A stretch of DNA of 64,000 nucleotides. Origin: Rubrivirga marina (lineage in GTDB: Bacteria; Bacteroidota; Rhodothermia; Rhodothermales; Rubricoccaceae). Position numbers and translations under genes: made by a program. Each line of letters begins with the position of its first letter. Positions within the stretch are counted from its first letter, which is position 1. The notes under the pieces were generated by a model, which saw only the letters and a list, made by a program, of their open reading frames with translations, had not been told where the DNA came from and did no database searches. Of this stretch, positions 39,417-48,418 are shown piece by piece. Location: NCBI RefSeq assembly GCF_002283365.1, contig NZ_MQWD01000001.1, forward strand, positions 559,694 to 623,693, in the 5' to 3' direction.

Positions 39417-40868
39417 TCAGGGGGAAGGCGCGGCCGAGGCCAGGAAGCGATCGGCCTCGGGGCCGGTGAAGACGTGGGACGCGCCGGCCTCGGGGTCGAG
39501 GACGACGACGGCCAGGGCCGGGCCGGAGAAGGTCCGGGCGCGGACGGTCCGCCCGTCCCATCGGAGCGTGCGCGGCGGCTCGGGCGCGGCCCAGGCCCAG
39601 GCCGCGGCCTCGGGATGGGCCGCGACCTCGAGGAGCGCGAACTGCGCCTCGATCGTGCTCTCGGCGCCGGCGTTCGGGTTGGTCCGGTCGGGCGCCAAGA
39701 TGCCGTCGTAGCCGCGGCCCGTGGCCGGGTCGGCCATCGTAACGCCGGCCGGGTTGGCGCCGTGGAACCACGAGGCGGCCAGCCCGGCCATCACGGCGTA
39801 GCGTTCGTCGCCCGTCGCCTCGAAGAGGCGGACGAGCCCGACGGCGGCCGGGCGGACGTCGTAGGCGATCTGCTCGAAGGTCTGAGCGTCGCCCGTCGCG
39901 TAGTCGAGGTTGTGGAGCCAGCCCTCCACGAGGAGCCGGGCGTAGAGGCTCTGCGCCTCGGCCTCGGCGCTCGCCAGCGCCTCCGGGCCGGCGAGCCCGA
40001 GGCGGGCCGCCTCGGCGAGCGCCTGGGTCTGGCTGTTGCCCCAACCGTGCCAGCCGCCCGTCCACGACGCGTGGCCGCCGTAGGGGAACGTGCCGAGGTC
40101 GCCGAAGCGGAGCGGCGACAGGCCCTCGGCGAAGCGGCGGACGCGCCGGGCGCCGTCGTCGGTCGGCTCCGCCTCTTGGAGGGCGACGAGGCCGAGGAGC
40201 AGCTCGCTCGTGGCGTCGGCGGCGGTGCCGGCGATCAACCACTGGGGGAACGGGCGGCCGTTCTCGTCGGCGACCGCCGGGTAGCGGGCGAGGAGCCGGT
40301 CGAGGTGGGGCTCGACGCGGCGGACAGCCGCGGCGGCGGCGGCGGCCTCGGCCGGGTCCGCCTCGGCGAGCACGCGGGCGCCCTCGCCGAGCGCCCAGAC
40401 CGCGCGGGCGGTCCACCACGAGACGCTGTCGGCCACGCTGTTGGCGTGCTCCGTGTTGATCCGGAGGTCGCGGTCCCAGACGAAGTTGTAGAACAGCCCG
40501 CTCTCGGCCTGCAGGTGGCGGACGAACCGGAGCAGCTTTGCGGCCTGCCGGCGCGAGCGCTCGTCGCCCGTCCGCTCGTAGTGCCGGAGGTAGACGACGG
40601 CCGCGCGGGCCGCGTCGTCCACGCAGGCGATCCCCTCGTCGTCGTCGCCGACGAACCGCCAGTCGGGCGCCTCGGCGTAGATGTGGACCAAGCGGAGCGT
40701 GTCGCCCTCGTGGACGACGTCCTCGCCCAGGAAGTCGAGGTGGTCGAGGTTGAAGCCGACGGCGGCGAGGGGAGCGTCCGACCGAGCCGACGGCGGTCCC
40801 GAGGCGGGCGGGGCCGAGGCGCAGGCGGAGACGCTGAGGAGTGCGAGGAGGCAGAGGAGTTGGCGCAT
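39417..40868 (-). CDS. Lipoprotein with (alpha/alpha)6-barrel glycosidase-like domain
   Basis: 483 residues from the ATG complement of 40866-40868. The signal MRQLLCLLALLSVSAC has a lipobox with Cys at 16, followed by a Ser/Pro/Ala linker. The body is alternating helical hairpins (GIACVDDAARAAVVYLRHYERTGDE, SGLFYNFVWDRDLRINTEHANS, SVSWWTARAVWALGEGARVL, GGWHGWGNSQTQALAEAARLG, YDGILAPDRTNPNAGAESTIEAQFAL), typical of six-hairpin glycosidases. The same TNPNAGAESTIEAQFAL-type signature occurs in uncharacterised proteins found beside GH130 genes. It lies 2 bases after malG-like and 7 bases before the GH130 gene. It is probably anchored in the periplasm and acts on oligosaccharides. Substrate unknown. 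Confidence 0.75.
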   Translation of the reverse strand: MRQLLCLLALLSVSACASAPPASGPPSARSDAPLAAVGFNLDHLDFLGEDVVHEGDTLRLVHIYAEAPDWRFVGDDDEGIACVDDAARAAVVYLRHYERTGDERSRRQAAKLLRFVRHLQAESGLFYNFVWDRDLRINTEHANSVADSVSWWTARAVWALGEGARVLAEADPAEAAAAAAAVRRVEPHLDRLLARYPAVADENGRPFPQWLIAGTAADATSELLLGLVALQEAEPTDDGARRVRRFAEGLSPLRFGDLGTFPYGGHASWTGGWHGWGNSQTQALAEAARLGLAGPEALASAEAEAQSLYARLLVEGWLHNLDYATGDAQTFEQIAYDVRPAAVGLVRLFEATGDERYAVMAGLAASWFHGANPAGVTMADPATGRGYDGILAPDRTNPNAGAESTIEAQFALLEVAAHPEAAAWAWAAPEPPRTLRWDGRTVRARTFSGPALAVVVLDPEAGASHVFTGPEADRFLASAAPSP

Positions 40869-40870
40869 GG

Positions 40871-41692
40871 TCAGCCCTTGAGGCCGGTGGTGGCGAGGCT
40901 CTCGACGAACCGCCGCTGGAAGGCGGCATACGCCAGGAGGACGGGGAGCGCGAGGAGGAGCGCCGCCGCGAGCTGCGGCCCGAGCCGGCTCTCGGCCCCG
41001 CCGCCGACGGCGAACAGCGTCACCATCTGCGGCATCGTCATCATGGCCTCGTCGCGGACGACGAGGAGCGGCCACAGGACTTCGTTCCAGCTCCCGATAA
41101 AGACGATGATGCCGGCCGTCACGAGCGCGGGCACCGACAGCGGCCAGACGATCCGGAACAGGATCCGGAACTCGCCGGCCCCGTCGATCCGGGCCGCGTC
41201 GATCAAGCCCTGGGGGAGCGACAGGAAGTGCTGGCGGAGGATGAGCACGGCCGTCGCGTTCATCATGAAGGGGACGACGAGCCCGGCGTACGAGTCGGTC
41301 CACCCGAACCCGACGACGAGCGTGTAGAGCGGGATGAGGAGGACGAGGAACGGGACCATCATCGTGAACAGGATGAGCGCGAACGCCGCTTCTCGCCCGC
41401 GCCACGAGAGCCGCGAGAGGGCGTAGGCCGTGACCGACCCGAAGAACAGGGCGAGCGTCGTCACGAGGCCCGTCACGAGGACGCTGTTCCAGAAGGCCCG
41501 GCCCAGCGGGATCGTCTCGAACACGAGCCGGTAGCTCTCGGCCGTCCACCTCGAGGGGAGCGGGTTGAGCGCCGCGATCTCGGCCTCGGGCTTGAGCGTC
41601 GCCAGCGCCATCCACACGAACGGGTAGGCGAAGACGACGGCGCCCACGACGAGCGCCGCCTGCGCGAGGAGGCGGGGGAGGCGGCCGCGCAT
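40871..41692 (-). CDS. Sugar ABC transporter permease (MalG-type)
   Basis: 273 residues from the ATG complement of 41690-41692, which shares its A with the stop of the previous permease (TGATG). Six hydrophobic helices. The EAA loop LIDAARIDGAGEFRILFRIVWPLSVPAL (about residues 175-202) that docks the ATPase is conserved, and PLPSRWTAESYRLVF near residue 45 is typical of CUT1 MalG proteins. It forms the channel with the partner permease. No ATPase gene is in the window, so a shared ATPase encoded elsewhere must be assumed. Confidence 0.92.
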   Translation of the reverse strand: MRGRLPRLLAQAALVVGAVVFAYPFVWMALATLKPEAEIAALNPLPSRWTAESYRLVFETIPLGRAFWNSVLVTGLVTTLALFFGSVTAYALSRLSWRGREAAFALILFTMMVPFLVLLIPLYTLVVGFGWTDSYAGLVVPFMMNATAVLILRQHFLSLPQGLIDAARIDGAGEFRILFRIVWPLSVPALVTAGIIVFIGSWNEVLWPLLVVRDEAMMTMPQMVTLFAVGGGAESRLGPQLAAALLLALPVLLAYAAFQRRFVESLATTGLKG

Positions 41693-42636
41693 CACGTAGC
41701 CTCGGCCTCGACCACGCGGCGCTGCACGAGCACCACGACCAGGATGAGCAGGGCGAATGCGAGCCCGAGCGTGGCCGCGTAGCCCATGTGGTTGAACGTG
41801 AACGCCTGGTTGTAGATGTAGAGGAGCCCCGAGAGCGTGCTGTTGAGCGGCCCGCCGCCCGTCAGCACGTACGGCTCGACGAACAGCGAGAACCCGCCGA
41901 TCGTCGACAGCACGACGACCGTGACCATGTGCGGGTTGAGCATCGGGAGCGTCACCCACCGCCACGTCTGCCAGCGCGTCGCGCCCTCGACCTCGGCCGC
42001 CTCGTAGAGCGGCGCCGGGATGTTCTGAAGCCCGGCCAGGAACAGGAGCACGTATAGCCCGACGTTCTTCCAGGTCGCCACGAGCGCGATCGCGGGCATG
42101 GCCCACGCCGGCGACACGAGCCACGGCACCCGCTCGCCGCCGAGCGCCACGAGCACCTTATTCACGTAGCCGCTGTCGAACGCGAACAGCTGCGCGAACA
42201 GGATCGTCACCACGACGCCGGAGACGACGACCGGCAGGAAGTAGATCGCCCGGAAGAAGCCCTGCCCCGGCAGCTTCTTGTTGAGGAGCTCCGCGAAGAA
42301 CAGCGCGACGACGATCTGGAGCGGGATGTGGATGATTAGGAACAGCCCCGTGTTCAGCATCGCCCGCGCGAACAGGTCGTCGGCGACGAGACGGCCGAGG
42401 TTGCCCAGGCCGACCCACTCCATCGGCGTCACGAGGTCCCACCGGTGGAACACGAGGACGATCGCGAAGACGAGCGGGTAGCCGAAGAAGACGGCGAGGT
42501 GGAGGAAGTACGGCGCCGCGAGGAGCGGCCCGCGCCAGTCCCGCGGCGCCCGCCTCGGCGTGGCGACCGAGGCGGGCAGGGCCTCGGCGTAGGCGACGCG
42601 CTCGACCGAGTCGATGGTAGGGAGCTCGGCCGCCAT
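41692..42636 (-). CDS. Sugar ABC transporter permease (MalF-type)
   Basis: 314 residues when started at MAAELP, ATG complement of 42634-42636, overlapping the TGA of the binding-protein gene by one base. A start 12 bases upstream is possible. CUT1 MalF features: LAAPYFLHLAVFFGYPLVFAI in helix 1, LNTGLFLIIHIPLQIVVALFFAELL, and the EAA loop PAPLYEAAEVEGATRWQTWRWVTLPML (about residues 205-231). The N-terminal coding region contains a CCCGCCTCGG...CCGAGGCGGG inverted repeat at 42549-42574. Forms the inner-membrane channel with the MalG-type protein. Confidence 0.92.
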   Translation of the reverse strand: MAAELPTIDSVERVAYAEALPASVATPRRAPRDWRGPLLAAPYFLHLAVFFGYPLVFAIVLVFHRWDLVTPMEWVGLGNLGRLVADDLFARAMLNTGLFLIIHIPLQIVVALFFAELLNKKLPGQGFFRAIYFLPVVVSGVVVTILFAQLFAFDSGYVNKVLVALGGERVPWLVSPAWAMPAIALVATWKNVGLYVLLFLAGLQNIPAPLYEAAEVEGATRWQTWRWVTLPMLNPHMVTVVVLSTIGGFSLFVEPYVLTGGGPLNSTLSGLLYIYNQAFTFNHMGYAATLGLAFALLILVVVLVQRRVVEAEAT

Positions 42637-43943
42637 CAGTGGGCCCACTCCTGGATGACCCGGATCCGCTCGTCCGCGCTGGCCACGGCCTCGGCCGGCG
42701 TCTCGACCCCGTAGATCGCCCGCTCATAGCTCTGGGCGACGGCGTCGAGGACCTCGGTGAGCGACGGGACCGCGTCAACGCCGCGCGTGTGGGGCGCCTG
42801 CTCGGCGAACCGGCGCATGAACGGGTTGGCCTCGAAAAAGTCCGCCAGGGCGGGGTCGTCTAGGAGGCCGGCGCGGATCGGGATCTGACGCGTCGTCTCG
42901 ATCAGGAGGCGGTCAGCCTCGGGCGAGACGAGGTACCGGGCGAATGCCCACGCCGCCTCGGGGTGCTGCGTGGACGAGAACACGGCGATGTTCTTGTAGT
43001 CGCCGTAGGTCACGGGCTCGCCGTCGAAGCCGTCGGGGACGGGGACCGGGGCGAAGTCGAACCGGAGGTCCGGGGCGTTCTCGACGAGCCACGCGGCCGT
43101 CCACGGGCCGGTGAACTCGGACGCGATCCGGCGCTGGGCGAACGCGTTGCCCTGCAGCGTCGAGAGCGGGAGGTGGCCCCGCTGGTAGAGCGTCTGGAAA
43201 AAGCCGTAGACCTCGCGGAGCGCGTCCTCGTCGATGGCGAGGTCGCCGTCGACGTCGAAGAACGTCTGCCCGCCGGACGCCGCGAGGTAGAGCGGGTAGA
43301 CGTCGAAGTAGCGCTGCCACCAGATCGGGCGGATGTCGCGGGCGCTCATCCAGCGGTCCGTCTGCCCGTCGCCGTCCGTGTCGCCCGTGACGCGCTCGGC
43401 CGCGGCGAGGTACTCCGAGTAGGTCCGCGGCGGGCGCGTCACGCCGGCCCCCTCGAACAGGTCGACGTTGTAGATCATCAGGATCGGGTTCGTCTTCCAG
43501 GGGAGCTGATAGACGTGGCCGTCGGCGCTGACGAACCGGTCGGCCAGTTCGGACGGCGTCCGGGCGGCCATGAGGCTGTCGAAGCCCGGCATCTCGTCGA
43601 GCGCGAGCACGCCGCCGGCGCGGATAAAGTCGTTCAGGACGCCCGGCCAGATGTTCGAGCAGAGGTCGGGCGTGGTCCCGGCCACGACGGCCGCGAGCAA
43701 CACTTCTTCGCTCGACTGGCCCGCCGGGATCGGCTGGGCCTCGACCTGGATGTCGGGATGCTCCGCGTTCCAGCGCTCCACCAGCACCTCTGCCCACGCG
43801 CGCTCCTGGGGGTTCTGGCTCGTCCAGTAGGTCAGGACGATCGGTCCGCCCGCCTCGGGGCTCGTCTCGGGGGTGCCGTCGTCGCACGCCGCGAACGCCC
43901 CCGAGGCGGCGGCGACCAGGAGCAGGAGCGCGACGCGGCGCAT
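42636..43943 (-). CDS. Sugar ABC transporter substrate-binding lipoprotein
   Basis: 435 residues. Signal and lipobox MRRVALLLLVAAASGAFAAC (Cys at 20) then an acidic linker. The type-1 extracellular solute-binding fold shows in IVLTYWTSQNPQERAWAEVLVERWN, VLLAAVVAGTTPDLCSNIW, YQLPWKTNPILMIYNVDLFEGAGV and SEFTGPWTAAWLVENAP. These proteins capture oligosaccharides in the periplasm for the CUT1 permeases that follow. Its ATG shares one base with the stop of the PorV-like gene and its TGA shares one base with the MalF start. Outer-membrane and inner-membrane steps are thus encoded in one translationally coupled chain. Specificity cannot be read from sequence. Confidence 0.93.
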   Translation of the reverse strand: MRRVALLLLVAAASGAFAACDDGTPETSPEAGGPIVLTYWTSQNPQERAWAEVLVERWNAEHPDIQVEAQPIPAGQSSEEVLLAAVVAGTTPDLCSNIWPGVLNDFIRAGGVLALDEMPGFDSLMAARTPSELADRFVSADGHVYQLPWKTNPILMIYNVDLFEGAGVTRPPRTYSEYLAAAERVTGDTDGDGQTDRWMSARDIRPIWWQRYFDVYPLYLAASGGQTFFDVDGDLAIDEDALREVYGFFQTLYQRGHLPLSTLQGNAFAQRRIASEFTGPWTAAWLVENAPDLRFDFAPVPVPDGFDGEPVTYGDYKNIAVFSSTQHPEAAWAFARYLVSPEADRLLIETTRQIPIRAGLLDDPALADFFEANPFMRRFAEQAPHTRGVDAVPSLTEVLDAVAQSYERAIYGVETPAEAVASADERIRVIQEWAH

Positions 43944-44995
43944 CAGAACGTGACGCTGAGGCCGACGGTGTGGACGCGACCCAGCCGCCCGCCGTCGCGG
44001 AAGGCGTAGTCCAGCTTTGCCATGCCATCCGGGTACGGGAGCGGCTGGCGGACGCCGAGGCCGAGGGCGAGGCCGCCCTCACGCTCCGGCAGGAACAGAC
44101 CCTGGAACCCGCCACGGAAGAAGACCCGCTCGCGGAAGCCGTACTCGGCGCCGACGTTCAGGCTCTCGTAGTTCGACGACGGGTGGAGCGCGTCGACGGA
44201 CACGCTGAGCTGGTTCATCCGCGACGCGAGCGGCCGCGAGACGACGCCGATCTTGAAGTCGAGCGGGAGGCTCCACGTGTCGAGCGCGTAGTCGGCCGGG
44301 ATCTGGCCGTTCGTCCCGTCCTGGCTCGGGTCGGGGTCGACGAACGTGCGGAGGTCGCGGCCGTCGAGCTGGAGGTCGGAGCCGAAGTTGGAGATCGCGG
44401 CGCCGATGGTGAGCCCGCCGAAAAAGTCGGTCTGGAACCGCGTCCCGATGTCCACGGCGACGGCGCTGGCCGTCGAGTGCCACACGCGCTGCTGGATGTA
44501 CTTCGCCGTCCCGCCGATCGAGAACCGGTCCGAGATCTGGCGGCCGTAGCTCAGCCCGACCGCGAGGTCGGCCGCGTCGAACGTCTCGCCGGTCCCCTGC
44601 TGGTTGAGCTCCGTACGGACCGTCATCTCCGGCACGCCGAGCATCGTCACCGACGCCCCCACGACGCCGCCCGCGAGCGGCACCGCCACGCCGACGTAGT
44701 CGTGACTCACGTCGCCGAGCCACTCGCTGTGGGCCGAGACGAACTCACCGGCGCGCATCTGCGCGAGCCCGGCCGGGTTCCAGTAGAGCGCCGTCGCGTC
44801 GTCGGCCGAGGCCGTGAACGCACCGCCGAGGGCCATGGCCCGGGGCCCGACGCCGATCTGGAGGAACGGCGCGGCCGTCGTGCCGGCCCGCGACACGCTC
44901 TGGGCGCCCGCCTCGGGGAGCCCGCCGCCGAGGCCGAGGAGGACGAGCGCGAGACCGACCCGCGCCCTGCGAACGAGGGGCTGTGTGGCTGGCAT
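43943..44995 (-). CDS. PorV/PorQ-family outer-membrane protein (triad B)
   Basis: 350 residues with a signal peptide (1-31, ending EAGAQS). Near-identical layout to the triad A member: APFLQIGVGPRAMALGGAFTASADDATALYWNPAGLAQM (about residues 42-80), a short amphipathic strand series, AADLAVGLSYGRQ, NFGSDLQLDGRDL and the terminal strand VHTVGLSVTF. It follows the 1093-residue sorted protein by 4 bases and overlaps the ABC binding-protein gene by one. PorV-type barrels bind type IX cargo. An alternative is a FadL-like uptake channel handing the ligand to the binding protein, and the gene order here would also fit that. Confidence 0.88.
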   Translation of the reverse strand: MPATQPLVRRARVGLALVLLGLGGGLPEAGAQSVSRAGTTAAPFLQIGVGPRAMALGGAFTASADDATALYWNPAGLAQMRAGEFVSAHSEWLGDVSHDYVGVAVPLAGGVVGASVTMLGVPEMTVRTELNQQGTGETFDAADLAVGLSYGRQISDRFSIGGTAKYIQQRVWHSTASAVAVDIGTRFQTDFFGGLTIGAAISNFGSDLQLDGRDLRTFVDPDPSQDGTNGQIPADYALDTWSLPLDFKIGVVSRPLASRMNQLSVSVDALHPSSNYESLNVGAEYGFRERVFFRGGFQGLFLPEREGGLALGLGVRQPLPYPDGMAKLDYAFRDGGRLGRVHTVGLSVTF

Positions 44996-44999
44996 GGCG

Positions 45000-47900
45000 C
45001 TACTTGATGAGGGCGAACCGCCCGACGGACTCGCCCACGCCCGGCGCGTCGACGTGGAAGAGGTAGACCCCGTAGGCGACGTCCATCCCGTCGCGCGAGG
45101 TCAGGTCCCACGGCTCCTGCCCGTCGTCGACGGCGGCGCTGTGGGTGAGGGTCTGGACCAGATCGCCGGTGATCGTGTAGATCCGGATGGTGCACTCCGG
45201 CGGCAGGTTCATGAAGTAGATCCGCCGCTCGCCGCGCCCCACGAGGTACGGGTTCGACGGCTCGAACCGGCTCGTCGCGACGTACGGGTTGGGCACGACG
45301 TACACGTCGTCGAGCGCGTCGGCGGCCGCAGCCTCGTCGAAGGCTGGCGGCGTGAACGCGAACGCCACGCGGTCGCCGGTCGCGAACGGCTTGACGGTGT
45401 CGAAGCGGAGGACGGCGCCGGGCTGCGGCGGGACCGGCACCACGCCCGGCTCGGCGACGGGGTCGGGCGGGCGGATCCGGACCGCCCAGCCGGCCCGCCA
45501 GCGACCGCCCTGCTGCGCGGGCTCGGCGCCCGGCGTCTCGCCGTCGACCAGGATGATGAGGTCCCCGTGGTCGTACTGCCCGTTGCGGAGCGAGTCGACG
45601 TCTTCGACGAGGATCACGTCCTGCTGGCGGTCGAGCGTCCGGTTCCAGACCTGGAACGGGAGCGGGAACGCCTGCTGGCCGAACGCGAGGATGAGGCTCG
45701 TCTGCGGCGTCTGCCCGGCCTCGGCAAACCGGACCTCGAAGTCGTACGGGAAGGGGACGTAGCGAGCCGGCGTCACGACGGCCGAGACCGTCCCTGGCTC
45801 GACGATCGTGCGATAGGTCCCGCCATCGCCCTGCACGTACCGGACCGTCGAGTCGGGCACGACGATCTCGCCGGGCGCCTCGACCGCGAGGGCGAACCCG
45901 TCGGTGAGGGGCAGCTCGTTGAGGCCAGGCCGGATGGTCCCGCTCTCCCGCATCTCGCCGCTGGCGGTGTCGACCAGCTCGTAGGTCGGATTCAGGTCGG
46001 TGTCCCACACCGAGGGGTTCGTGAACCGGACCTCGTAGCGCGGCGCGTCCCGGAGCGCCGACGGCGAGACGATCGTGAGATCGACCGCCCCGGTCCCCCG
46101 CATGTCGGCGTCGTAGGAGGCGACCTCCGGCGGGACGTAGCCGGCCGCCGGCGCGCGCGGCGTCGCGACCGCCGTGTTGATGTCGGTGACGACGTTCCCC
46201 GCGATGTCGTTGTTGATGACGGCCGTCGTGATCGACGGCGAGAGCCCGTCGACGCTGCCGTCGGGCGTCGAGGGGAAGGACCCGTCGTCGTTCCGGTTCA
46301 CGAGGCCTCGGTCGTAGGCCACGAGCGCGTAGTAGTACGTCTGCCCGTTGACCACGTCGCGGTCGACGTACGAGTGCCGCAACCCGGAGTCGTTGCCGAG
46401 GTTGAACTGGACGCCGTTGACCGGGACGGGGTGGAGTCCGCGGAGCCCGTTGGGCAGGTCGAACTGGGCGAGGGGCCGCTGGTAGACCGGGTTGCCGTAG
46501 GCGTCGGTGACCAAGAGCCGCTCGCGGAAGTTGGGCTCGGTGCTCTTGTAGAGCATGTAGCCCTCGAAGTCGTACTCGCGGAGGAACGGGTCGTAGCTCC
46601 GCTCCGAGCGGGAGTCCCACGAGAGCGTGACCTGCCCGTCGCCCGAGACGGCCGTGAGCGTCGGCTTGTCGGGCGGCCGTGCGAACCGGTAGTTCGCGTT
46701 GTAGATCTGCTGGACCGTCTGCTTCTTCCGTGCGAGGGCCGAGTTCTCGACGTCGCGCGGGTCGGCGAAGTCCTTGTCGGCGAAGAGGAGGGCCATCGAG
46801 AACCGCTCGGTCTGGCCGGCCGCGAGGGGGAACGGGCCGCTGGCGAAGAACATCCCGAGGTTGCGCCCCCCCTCCAGGATCACGTCGACGGGCGGGAGCG
46901 CCTCGCGGAAGACCCGGTAGTTCTCGGCGTCGTCCGTCAGCTCGTAGCGGTGGACGTCGAAGACGGAGAAGCCCGTGAGCCCGATCTGGTCCGACTCGTC
47001 CTTGTCGAGCGCGTCGAAGTTGGGCTCGCCCGCCGTCGGCCGCCCGTCGCCCTCGCCGACGTCGCGGCCGGGGTAGTTGTCGGCCTCGGGCCCGAGCCCG
47101 TCGGCGCCCACGTCGTCGAGGAGCGGCTCGCCCTCGGACCACTGGCCGTCCTCGTTGAGGTCGAGGAACTGCTCCCAGTTCATGTTCTCGTCGCCCGTCC
47201 ACCAGCGGCCGTTCCGGTAGGCCACGGTCTCCTCGACCGGGCCGTAGAAGCGCTCGAAATCGTCGACGTTGTAGCGGGCCTCGACGGCGGCGCGGATGGC
47301 CTCCGCCCCCTCGACGAGGTCGCCCGGCCCGCTCTCGCGCGTCTCGTCGGTGATCCCGTCCTCGTCGTTGTCGGTCCCGTCGGTCGAGTTGCCGGGCGAC
47401 TCCAGGAACGCGTAGCCGGCCGTCCCGACCGGGCTCCACTGGCCCGGCGAGCCGATCCCGTCGGCGTCGTAGGCGAAGGCGAGGTCGAGGCGCGTGTTGT
47501 AGGCGCCCTCGTCGTCGCCCGAGTCGTCGGTCCCGCCGACGCCCCAGTCGATGTACTGCGCGAACACGACGTCGTCGTAGTCGACGCCGCACTCGTTCGT
47601 GATCTCGTAGACCCAGAAGATGACGTCCTGGGCGAGCGGGTGATTCCACTGGAACCCGCGGACGGCGACCTCCAGACCCAGCCCGCCTCGGGTGTCGCCC
47701 GGACACGGGAAGAAGCGGTGCGGCTCCTGGGTGTACTCCCGGTCCGGCGCGTCGTCGAACACGAAGTAGGTCTCGACGTCGGCGTTGCGCACCCCGCGGC
47801 CGAAGAACCCGTTCCACTGGCCGGCCCAGTCGATCGGTCGGTCGGGCCACTCACCGGGCCACGTCCGCTCGTCGTCGCTGCGGGCCGGGCTGGCCTGGTA

Positions 47901-48281
47901 CGGGTTCGAGTAGCCGGGGACGGGCGCCCAGCCCCACGGCACGCGCGTCGTCGGGTCGCGGTCGATGAACTCGCGGTAGTTCGTGCTCATCGGCGTGATC
48001 CGGTTGCCCTGCGCATCGGTCGTGGCGGCCGAGACGATGAACGCGATGCCGTCGACGTAGCTGTGGCCCGAGCCCTTGGGCCACTCGCCGGACGGCTGGT
48101 CGGGGTAGCGCGAGATCTCGCCGTAGTTGGAGTAGAGCGTCCGGACGCGGTTGCCGTCGAGGACGCCCCACTGCGTGAGTTGGGGGTTCCCGTCGTTGGG
48201 GTCGGGCTCGCGCTGCGCCGAGGCGGGCACACTCGCGGCGAGGGCGAGCAGGAGGAGCGCCCCGTAGCCCAAGCTTGTCAT
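45000..48281 (-). CDS. Large sorted surface protein of triad B
   Basis: 1093 residues from the ATG complement of 48279-48281, which gives a proper signal peptide (MTSLGYGALLLLALAASVPASAQ). The frame continues upstream to 48839 but only through the dispersed repeat and antisense of the receptor. The first two codons lie inside the repeat element. Like its triad A paralogue it has EWPKGSG, an Asp-rich region (LLDDVGADGLGPEADNYPG), a fibronectin-like segment (PDKPTLTAVSGDGQVTLSW), a YVVPNPYVATSRF block, RGERRIYFMNLPPECTIRIY and an end of GVYLFHVDAPGVGESVGRF plus four. No catalytic site is recognised. Probably surface exposed and associated with the receptor or PorV. Confidence 0.82.
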   Translation of the reverse strand: MTSLGYGALLLLALAASVPASAQREPDPNDGNPQLTQWGVLDGNRVRTLYSNYGEISRYPDQPSGEWPKGSGHSYVDGIAFIVSAATTDAQGNRITPMSTNYREFIDRDPTTRVPWGWAPVPGYSNPYQASPARSDDERTWPGEWPDRPIDWAGQWNGFFGRGVRNADVETYFVFDDAPDREYTQEPHRFFPCPGDTRGGLGLEVAVRGFQWNHPLAQDVIFWVYEITNECGVDYDDVVFAQYIDWGVGGTDDSGDDEGAYNTRLDLAFAYDADGIGSPGQWSPVGTAGYAFLESPGNSTDGTDNDEDGITDETRESGPGDLVEGAEAIRAAVEARYNVDDFERFYGPVEETVAYRNGRWWTGDENMNWEQFLDLNEDGQWSEGEPLLDDVGADGLGPEADNYPGRDVGEGDGRPTAGEPNFDALDKDESDQIGLTGFSVFDVHRYELTDDAENYRVFREALPPVDVILEGGRNLGMFFASGPFPLAAGQTERFSMALLFADKDFADPRDVENSALARKKQTVQQIYNANYRFARPPDKPTLTAVSGDGQVTLSWDSRSERSYDPFLREYDFEGYMLYKSTEPNFRERLLVTDAYGNPVYQRPLAQFDLPNGLRGLHPVPVNGVQFNLGNDSGLRHSYVDRDVVNGQTYYYALVAYDRGLVNRNDDGSFPSTPDGSVDGLSPSITTAVINNDIAGNVVTDINTAVATPRAPAAGYVPPEVASYDADMRGTGAVDLTIVSPSALRDAPRYEVRFTNPSVWDTDLNPTYELVDTASGEMRESGTIRPGLNELPLTDGFALAVEAPGEIVVPDSTVRYVQGDGGTYRTIVEPGTVSAVVTPARYVPFPYDFEVRFAEAGQTPQTSLILAFGQQAFPLPFQVWNRTLDRQQDVILVEDVDSLRNGQYDHGDLIILVDGETPGAEPAQQGGRWRAGWAVRIRPPDPVAEPGVVPVPPQPGAVLRFDTVKPFATGDRVAFAFTPPAFDEAAAADALDDVYVVPNPYVATSRFEPSNPYLVGRGERRIYFMNLPPECTIRIYTITGDLVQTLTHSAAVDDGQEPWDLTSRDGMDVAYGVYLFHVDAPGVGESVGRFALIK

Positions 48282-48387
48282 CCTGAGCGAACGCGAAGGA
48301 TCTCGACGCCCAGGAGTGTGCCCGATGAGCCGGGGGCGACGAGCCCAAACGGTTGCGTTGAGATCCTTCACTGCGTTCAGGATGACA
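48276..48387. repeat. Dispersed inverted-repeat (MITE/REP-like) element
   Basis: Left arm 48276-48307 and right arm 48357-48387 are near-perfect reverse complements that begin TGTCATCCTGA and reach GGATCTC. This is the widespread bacterial repeat whose translation appears in databases as HPVILSEAKDL-type peptides. A 49-base centre separates the arms. It fills most of the gap between the receptor and the large protein, forms a strong hairpin in the transcript, and its outer left end supplies the ATG and second codon of the large protein. I found no second copy in the window. Confidence 0.85.
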
Positions 48388-48418
48388 GGGTGGGGGGAGG
48401 GAATCATGCCGATCGTGC

